From: an uncultured Agathobacter sp.
GTDB lineage: Bacteria; Bacillota; Clostridia; Lachnospirales; Lachnospiraceae
Reading direction: 5' to 3'
Assembly (NCBI GenBank): GCA_934316545.1
Contig: CAKRDT010000021.1
Span: forward strand, 1 to 37,783
Length of the DNA stretch: 37,783 nucleotides
Shown here piece after piece: positions 32,957 to 37,783 of this stretch; position 1 is the first letter of the stretch; each line of letters starts with the position of its first letter. Made by a program: the position numbers and the translations under genes. A model generated the notes under the pieces. The model worked only from the letters and a program-made list of their open reading frames with translations. It was not told the origin of the DNA and made no database searches.

Positions 32957-34255
32957 ATGTTTGAGTTAATGCAGAGCGTATTGTTGATATTTATTGAAAT
33001 AATGTGTTGCAAGATTTTTTATGAAACATTTGGGAAAGTGCGGTATAAAGGATGGATTAATGTAATACAGTTTATATTATTACTTGGTAGCGTATGTTTA
33101 CTTGCATTTGGCTTTTCAGAAAATTTTGTAATAAGGCAGATTGCTAATATTTTAACTCTTTCAGCATTTATGCTTTGGCATGTTAAAATTAGCTTGAAGA
33201 AATCTTTTGCTTTAGCTGTGTTATTTGATGCATTCCTGCTGGCAATGGACTATTTGGTGTATTTGATTATTGACTGGTTAGCTTTGGACAGTAATTTATC
33301 AGAGCAACTGTATGGAAGTGGAGCTGTTCTGGCATATCTTCTGGTAAAAGTAATATTGTTTTTCTTTATTCTTGTCATAAGAAAACAGTTTGGAAAAAAG
33401 TCAATAGAAATGATGTTAGATACAGAATGGTTGAGATTACTTTTTTTCCCTGTCTTTACTATAGCCGTTATTTATGCAATGTTATCTGTTTTTGAACATG
33501 TACAGACAGTAGAGCAGGCAAATTTGCTTGCTGTTATTGCATTTGGAATGGTGGGAATGAATATTGTTGTATTCTATCTAATTAACGATATTGTAGAAAG
33601 GGAAATGAAATTGCATGAAAACAAGGTTTTTCAAATTCAGGCGAAAAATCAGTTGGAAATGTATAAGTCTATCTCTGAAAATTTTGATAATCAAAAAAGA
33701 AAGACTCATGAATACAAAAATCAGATTTCATGTATCGAATCCTTACTGGAAAAAAAGCAATATTCCAAGTTAGAGGAATATGTAAAAAAGATCTACGGTT
33801 CTATGAATAATGAACCGGATGCTATTAACACCAATAATGTAATTGTAAATGCCATACTTAATACAAAGTATCATGAAGCAGAAGAAAAAGGGATTGTTTT
33901 CGTATTCCGGGTAAATGATCTTTCAGAGCTGAAAATGAAAGATGAGGATGTGGTAACTATCCTTTCTAATCTTTTGAATAATGCGATTGAAGCATGTGAA
34001 CTGTGTGAAAATAATAAGGTAATTAAGTTCAAATTTATTCAAGAAGATGATATGATAATCATTGCCGTTAAAAATACGTTTAATTATGATGTTATATATG
34101 AGAATGGAGAGATAAAATCTACAAAAACATCAAGTGTGGATGAACATGGTGTAGGAATTAAAAACATAATAAAAACTATTGAGAAGTATGCTGGTTCATA
34201 TGTAATTGAAGATAAGAACAAAGAATTTTTCTTTTCTATTATTATTCCTGCATGA
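32957..34255 (+). CDS. AgrC-like GHKL sensor histidine kinase
   Basis: The ATG at 32957 follows the regulator stop directly. The 432-residue protein has six to seven N-terminal membrane helices (residues about 5-215), the peptide-sensing domain of AgrC-type kinases. A dimerisation coiled coil follows, with the phosphorylated His at about residue 251 in QKRKTHEYKNQ. The GHKL ATP-binding domain has N box SNLLNNAIEAC, then the G box GVGIKNI. It would be activated by the cyclic peptide from AgrD and phosphorylate the adjacent LytTR regulator. Confidence 0.92.
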   Translation: MFELMQSVLLIFIEIMCCKIFYETFGKVRYKGWINVIQFILLLGSVCLLAFGFSENFVIRQIANILTLSAFMLWHVKISLKKSFALAVLFDAFLLAMDYLVYLIIDWLALDSNLSEQLYGSGAVLAYLLVKVILFFFILVIRKQFGKKSIEMMLDTEWLRLLFFPVFTIAVIYAMLSVFEHVQTVEQANLLAVIAFGMVGMNIVVFYLINDIVEREMKLHENKVFQIQAKNQLEMYKSISENFDNQKRKTHEYKNQISCIESLLEKKQYSKLEEYVKKIYGSMNNEPDAINTNNVIVNAILNTKYHEAEEKGIVFVFRVNDLSELKMKDEDVVTILSNLLNNAIEACELCENNKVIKFKFIQEDDMIIIAVKNTFNYDVIYENGEIKSTKTSSVDEHGVGIKNIIKTIEKYAGSYVIEDKNKEFFFSIIIPA

Positions 34256-34298
34256 ATTTAATGTCAAAATGGGTGTCTCTAAAGCTAGCTTGTGCCGT

Positions 34299-34361
34299 TT
34301 CCTGCAAAAAATATCCGTTTTCTGCAAAGTGCCTTGATTTTTTCTATATTCCCTTCATACT
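34299..34361 (+). promoter_or_regulatory. LytTR-type tandem site and promoter of agrBD
   Basis: TTCCTGCAA (34299-34307) and TTTCTGCAA (34319-34327) are 20 bp apart, each preceded by CCG. -35 TTGATT (34334-34339) starts 12 bp after the second CTGCAA, as in the RiPP promoter, and CATACT (34356-34361) is the -10. The predicted transcript starts just ahead of the agrB ribosome site, giving a very short leader. Confidence 0.72.
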
Positions 34362-34383
34362 GAATAACTAAGGAGGCATATTT

Positions 34384-34968
34384 ATGATAGAGAAGATGGC
34401 GTTAAGGATTGTCAATCAAATGGAGGAGCAGAAGATAATAAGCAAATCGAATTGTGAATATTACGAATATGCATTAGTAGGTATGGTTGAACAAGCTATA
34501 ACTGTTGGAACTATGCTACTTTTAGGATTATTATTTAGGCAATTCCTGCATACCGTCTGTTTTATGGTTTTCTTTCTTTCATTAAGAAAACGGACAGGGG
34601 GATTCCATGCGAATAAGTTTTGGCAGTGTTATCTAGGGACGGTCATATTTTATATTGCGATTATGCAGATTGTACCCATATTTTGCAGGAAACCGACTAT
34701 TATGTATGGGTTACTATTTCTTGCAATGCTTTTAATTTGCATAATGGGGACAATAAACCACCCTAATATGGATATGAGCAAAAGTGAATTACGGGAGTCT
34801 AAGAAAGCAGCAAGGCTGCAGATTTTAATGGAGGTAATGATAATTGCTGCCTTAATTTATTTGAAAGCTGATTTTATGTATATTGGCTATATGTCAGCGG
34901 CTATCATATTATGTGCGTTTCTGATGTGCTTAGCAAGAATAATAAAACAGGAGGTAAGGATACAATGA
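34384..34968 (+). CDS. agrB: AgrB-like autoinducer-processing membrane protease
   Basis: This 194-residue integral membrane protein has about five to six hydrophobic helices. The AgrB catalytic pair is present: His75 in RKRTGGFHANKF and Cys82, seven residues later, the same spacing as in Staphylococcus AgrB (His77/Cys84). AgrB cuts the C-terminal tail of AgrD and forms the thiolactone ring. AAGGAGG precedes the ATG by 7 nt. It overlaps agrD by 4 nt (ATGA), so enzyme and substrate are translationally coupled. Its own LytTR-type promoter allows positive feedback. Confidence 0.93.
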   Translation: MIEKMALRIVNQMEEQKIISKSNCEYYEYALVGMVEQAITVGTMLLLGLLFRQFLHTVCFMVFFLSLRKRTGGFHANKFWQCYLGTVIFYIAIMQIVPIFCRKPTIMYGLLFLAMLLICIMGTINHPNMDMSKSELRESKKAARLQILMEVMIIAALIYLKADFMYIGYMSAAIILCAFLMCLARIIKQEVRIQ

Positions 34969-35114
34969 AAAAAAACGAAAAAGCAGGAAACAAGGTATTG
35001 AAGGTAGTAGAGAGAATCGTCCGCAATGAAGCTGAAAAAGTTATGGACGGATATCCTCCTATTTGCATGGGAATTGGTTATCAGCCGAAGAGACCGAAGC
35101 GGAAAGAGGATTAA
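34965..35114 (+). CDS. agrD: AgrD-like cyclic thiolactone autoinducer precursor
   Basis: This 49-residue peptide follows AGGAGG and overlaps agrB. The N-terminal helix (EKAGNKVLKVVERIVRNEAE) is amphipathic and would bind the membrane. The core is around GYPPICMGIG and the charged tail is YQPKRPKRKED. The tail pattern xxPKxP matches the DEPKNP tail of staphylococcal AgrD, where cleavage precedes it. By analogy the ring is Cys34 to Gly38 (CMGIG), five residues, with an exocyclic N-terminus such as YPPI. The N-terminal cut is not predictable. It should be secreted and sensed by the adjacent AgrC-like kinase. Confidence 0.88.
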   Translation: MKKNEKAGNKVLKVVERIVRNEAEKVMDGYPPICMGIGYQPKRPKRKED

Positions 35115-35174
35115 GATTTAATAGTAATGTGGCAATAGTGATAAACGAAAGCTTGTGTTGAACAAGAAAATTAA

Positions 35175-35227
35175 GCATAAAAAAGCCTTTCAGAACGTTA
35201 TATTGTATCCGAAAGGCTTTTTTATGC
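35175..35227 (+). terminator. Bidirectional terminator after agrD
   Basis: GCATAAAAAAGCCTTTC (35175-35191) is the exact reverse complement of 35211-35227, a 17-bp stem with A- and T-runs on its two sides. It ends the agr transcript. Confidence 0.88.
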
Positions 35228-35230
35228 CGT

Positions 35231-35293
35231 TTTCTGCAAAAATGGTCCACTTTCTGCAAGGGTGATTGACCTTTAACTTTGTTTTGCTATTAT
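35231..35293 (+). promoter_or_regulatory. LytTR-type tandem site and promoter of the secreted-protein genes
   Basis: TTTCTGCAA occurs at 35231-35239 and 35251-35259, 20 bp apart. The inner sequence AAATGGTCCAC resembles that of the RiPP promoter. -35 TTGACC (35266-35271) starts 12 bp after the second CTGCAA, and an extended -10 TGCTATTAT ends at 35293. Confidence 0.75.
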
Positions 35294-35490
35294 GGACGTG
35301 TAAGCATTTATTGGATGCACATAGATATGCAATCATGCAAATTATAAGTATATATTTTGACGAAGAGGTGTGAAAATTAATAAATTTTTATATAACAGTA
35401 ATTATGCATGAATGTGTGTTCTGTAGTTAACCTGATGTGGAAACATAAGGGGGAAGTAATCAATTTAATTTTAGGAAGGTGGTAATTAAA

Positions 35491-36404
35491 ATGAAAAAAA
35501 GCTAAAAAATTTTGTAGGGTTAGTGGCAGTAATTGCACTATGTTTTGGTCTGGTAAATATTAATGCAATAGATGCACAAGCGGCTACATCTATTACAGGT
35601 AATAATACAAGAACAACAGCTTACAACTATGGCAGTTGGTCATCGATTAATTCTAACTATGCAACTATTATTTTAGAGAGTGGACAAATAGAGTCTTGGC
35701 TGGAATTTACATTAAGTCCAGGAGAGCACATTTATTTAAGGGCATCATATGATGAAGAATATGCAGGCGAGTGGTTTGAAATACAGAATGGAGTGGGGAT
35801 TACACAAGGCGTACCTCAAATGACACCGGAAGATGTTTATAATGCGGATAGTGTTACGCCGGATATATATCTGGACTGTGATAATGACTCAACTTCCACG
35901 AGAAATTATTATTTGGTTTTGCATAGAGGTAGCGTGGACATAAACAGAAGTATCTATTTTTCGTTGTCAGCTTATAACAGAATAAAGACATCATCAGTAG
36001 ATGTTCCGATTTCAGGAACGGCATCTAATCCAGGGAATAGCAGTATTAGCTTGTCGGGCGTTGATTCATCTATCATATCAGTGAATTTAACCAATGATAC
36101 GAAAATTCCTGATAACGCTATCGTTACAAGTATTTCATCTTCTGGGACCCAGTCCCCTAGCCAAGGAAATGTGCATCATATGATTATGCCTGCAAGTAAC
36201 GGTATTTGGTATACTTCAACGGTTTCAAGTGCAAGTAGTGGTCACTATAATATTGATATTGATGATGGAATACCTGTGAAGCAAAGATGGAGTTTCAAAT
36301 ATAATGCTCTTGCTACAGCTAAGTCAACAATGAGAAATGTTAAGCTGAAGATAGGGTTTCAGTATGATTTGCACGATACTGATTATGAGACTTATATAAG
36401 GTAG
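35491..36404 (+). pseudogene. Secreted beta-rich protein with frameshift in its signal peptide
   Basis: AGGAAGGTGG is followed by ATG (35491) and seven A residues, then GCTAA, so the ATG frame stops after 4 codons. With eight A residues it would read MKKKLKNFVGLVAVIALCFG and continue to INAIDAQAA, a textbook signal peptide, and then 270 more residues. Without the extra base the only in-frame start is GTG at 35523, which lacks the positive N-terminus. The mature part is rich in Ser, Thr, Asn and Tyr, with repeated beta-like segments and no lipobox, sortase or enzyme motif. The two domains (about 30-160 and 175-295) are unassigned. The frameshift may be real, a slippage switch, or a sequencing error. 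Confidence 0.65.
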
Positions 36405-36413
36405 GGTTATGGT

Positions 36414-37451
36414 ATGGTTATAGTAAGTAATTCTGACTATTATAGCAAAATACCAGTGGGCAGGGAGTTTATTAACCTGCCCATTGCATCTAGTGCTGAT
36501 ACGACTGTAGGTTATCAATACGATGGATTTACAGCGGAAGACCGTTTGGTACAAAAAGTTTTACAGGAACATTACGATAAAGTGTATAAAGAAAATTTGA
36601 CGCATTCCGATCCGATGGCATATGTTAGATCAAAATATTGTGATGTGACTTCCCCAAACTTTTGCTCACATATGACAGCAGAACAACGTTCCATAGCTTA
36701 CCGAACAGAGAAAAGAATGTTGCAAACAGGAGGAAAACCGATAGGCGGGTTTGCCCGGTATGATTATGCTTTAAAGGATTACAAAGATTTATATACGGGT
36801 GGTTCAAGAAGTACGGGATACAGCCGTAATACGGATAAGGAAAAGCAGCATGCCAGAAGTGTTATAAACCAGCAGATTTTAAATCTGTTTTCCAATCATG
36901 GGGTATATTTATCAAAACAAGTGGATTTAAAATTTTCAGTTGATCCATATACATATCAATTAAAGGTGTCAGGAAATACCGATAAAGATACGTTATCACT
37001 GATAGAAAAATTACTGAATGAAGGAGATAATGCGAAAAATATATGGACACATACGTGGATTTGTATGCATGATGCAGATAATGAAGTTGTTAATTTGCAA
37101 GCAAATATGATAAAGGCAAATCAATATTCTTTATGGCATGAGGTGTATAATACAACTAGATATGATGTACGTAATGCGACATACAAGAATGGTACTTTTA
37201 TTGCAGAGGATGGCACAGATTTACTTGCATTGTTTAAGGAAAAAGCTAAGAACAGCGCAGGGTATGAGCTTTATTCTAATAGGTGGCTAGAATATGCTAA
37301 GGATGGATGGAATAAAGAAAATGATTTAGTGTTGACAATAGGTTTTGATAGTGGCGGATTGTATGATATAGGACAGGAAAAAGGATATGGAACAACACAG
37401 GATATGTGGATTAAAGGTATTAGTCAAAGTATGTTTGAGGCTAAAGTGTAA
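36414..37451 (+). CDS. DUF4885-like protein
   Basis: This 345-residue protein lies 9 bp after the secreted-protein gene, in the same direction. It has no signal peptide and no membrane segment. Features that match the DUF4885 family are the conserved YCDVTSPNFCSHMTAEQRSI, the central KFSVDPYTYQLKVSGNTDKD and the end DLVLTIGFDSGGLYDIGQEK. The family is found in Firmicutes, with no known function. The ATG at 36414 has only a weak ribosome site, so it may be coupled to the upstream gene. It would share the LytTR-type promoter and hence be a quorum-controlled gene. Confidence 0.75.
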   Translation: MVIVSNSDYYSKIPVGREFINLPIASSADTTVGYQYDGFTAEDRLVQKVLQEHYDKVYKENLTHSDPMAYVRSKYCDVTSPNFCSHMTAEQRSIAYRTEKRMLQTGGKPIGGFARYDYALKDYKDLYTGGSRSTGYSRNTDKEKQHARSVINQQILNLFSNHGVYLSKQVDLKFSVDPYTYQLKVSGNTDKDTLSLIEKLLNEGDNAKNIWTHTWICMHDADNEVVNLQANMIKANQYSLWHEVYNTTRYDVRNATYKNGTFIAEDGTDLLALFKEKAKNSAGYELYSNRWLEYAKDGWNKENDLVLTIGFDSGGLYDIGQEKGYGTTQDMWIKGISQSMFEAKV

Positions 37452-37520
37452 GTAAAAAGAAAGCGCTAATAAAATTAATACTGGCTTAGTGCTCGTTTCA
37501 GAGTGTTGTAATATTACCTA

Positions 37521-37556
37521 AAATGGAGCTACATAGCAATTTTTGTGGCTCCATTT
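37521..37556 (+). terminator. Terminator-like stem after the DUF4885 gene
   Basis: AAATGGAGCTAC (37521-37532) pairs with GTGGCTCCATTT (37545-37556), with one wobble, and A/T-rich flanks. It would end the last operon. Confidence 0.6.
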
Positions 37557-37708
37557 CTAAGAATGTATGACAATTATTTGATACAAGCGCTTTAGATGGC
37601 GTTAAAAGAGAACGCATAGAAAGTATGGATGAAAATATTAACTCAATCTTGTCATGTGTATTCTTATGACTTTACCTTATTTCCATAAAATATATTTATT
37701 TGATTATT

Positions 37709-37753
37709 GGCTCTATGTCAAGTGTTGGGGTGTGATTCTTTGAATCACGCCCC
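37709..37753. mobile_element. Possible ISL3-type insertion sequence end
   Basis: GGCTCTATGTCAAGTG at 37709 begins after AT-rich sequence and resembles inverted-repeat ends of ISL3-family elements. It is followed by a hairpin GGGGTGTGATTC/GAATCACGCCCC. The transposase would lie outside the window. This is from memory only. Confidence 0.25.
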
Positions 37754-37783
37754 ATTACTGGATTTGGAGCTATTTTTATATTT

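Larger units (their letters stand above)
35115..35490. other. 376-bp gap: terminator, promoter, long leader
   Basis: A bidirectional terminator (35175-35227) is followed at once by a LytTR-type promoter (35231-35293), then about 190 nt of untranslated leader before the secreted-protein gene. I see only ORFs of under 15 codons in that leader. Confidence 0.6.
13712..37783. mobile_element. Decayed Tn1549-like integrative element with RiPP and agr cargo (right end outside window)
   Basis: From here the gene content changes to small accessory genes typical of clostridial Tn1549-like ICEs: a ParM-like start, VirB4, PBECR4, a C40 peptidoglycan hydrolase, SpoVG-family and DUF6674 proteins. Base composition also changes, with the RiPP part strongly AT-rich. 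No integrase, relaxase, VirD4 coupling protein or attachment repeat is visible. Several backbone genes are internally deleted or frameshifted. The left limit is inferred from the end of the S8 protease, and the right limit is beyond the window. Confidence 0.65.
37452..37783. other. 332-bp tail of the window
   Basis: No gene seen. It has a terminator-like stem (37521-37556), then AT-rich sequence, then a GGCTCTATGTCAAGTG stretch at 37709 that may be an insertion-sequence end, and a 12-bp hairpin (37727-37753). The window ends inside this region. Confidence 0.5.

Noticed and set aside
35523..35525. GTG as the real start of the secreted protein
   Set aside because: No ribosome site nearby, and it would remove the basic N-terminus of the signal peptide; the ATG at 35491 with one extra A is a far better fit.
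37727..37753. Hairpin near the window end as a terminator
   Set aside because: No U-run follows; it is better noted as part of a possible IS end.
13712..37783. CRISPR arrays or tRNA genes as insertion target
   Set aside because: No regularly spaced repeats of CRISPR type and no tRNA-like sequence ending in CCA-proximal motifs were seen in the window.

Overview
The window reads as a chromosomal stretch of a low-to-mid GC Firmicute of the Clostridia, most likely a Lachnospiraceae gut commensal. The basis is an archaeal-type (non-discriminating) aspartyl-tRNA synthetase next to gatCAB under a T-box leader, a YhaO/YhaN-type nuclease pair, a CspABC-like S8 protease, and a Tn1549-like clostridial integrative element. 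No rRNA, tRNA, integrase or CRISPR array is visible, so the species cannot be named.

Region 1 (1-13711) is core chromosome. It holds a HAD phosphatase, then a promoter and T-box leader controlling aspS, a GNAT-GatC fusion, gatA and gatB. Together these charge tRNA(Asn)/tRNA(Gln) indirectly: Asp or Glu is loaded first and then amidated. clpX follows with its own promoter, then an SbcCD/YhaON-like nuclease-ATPase pair and a CspABC-like subtilase.

Region 2 (about 13700-23290) is the decayed backbone of a Tn1549-like integrative and conjugative element (ICE). A small IR-flanked unit sits at its left edge. Several ICE genes survive only as joined fragments: a ParM-like start on a foreign C-terminus, VirB4 with its start fused out of frame to its Walker A half, a C40 peptidoglycan hydrolase split the same way, and a gene with several frameshifts. 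Small accessory genes (zinc-ribbon protein, PBECR4, tandem SpoVG, DUF6674) look intact. Conjugation is therefore probably lost.

Region 3 (23290-30400, much more AT-rich) is an intact ribosomally made peptide (RiPP) cluster of the clostridial Cys-rich CLI_3235/CcpM type. It has a coiled-coil protein, a 45-residue precursor with a CSCTCSC core, an S8 protease, a radical SAM/SPASM maturase, a TIGR04066-type maturation protein, an acyl-carrier-related protein and an ABC exporter.

Region 4 (30800-37783) carries an XRE regulator and a divergent RpoA-CTD-like protein. Next is a complete agr-like quorum-sensing operon (LytTR regulator, GHKL sensor kinase, AgrB, AgrD), and then a secreted protein and a DUF4885 protein.

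The most interesting signal ties regions 3 and 4 together. Four promoters (near 23301, 32006, 34299 and 35231) carry tandem TTTCTGCAA-like 9-mers exactly 20 bp apart, each with a -35 box at the same offset. They precede the RiPP operon, the regulator/kinase genes, agrBD, and the secreted protein/DUF4885 pair. The simplest reading is one LytTR regulon: a self-reinforcing peptide quorum circuit that switches on a modified Cys-rich peptide and two further proteins, carried as cargo on a broken ICE.
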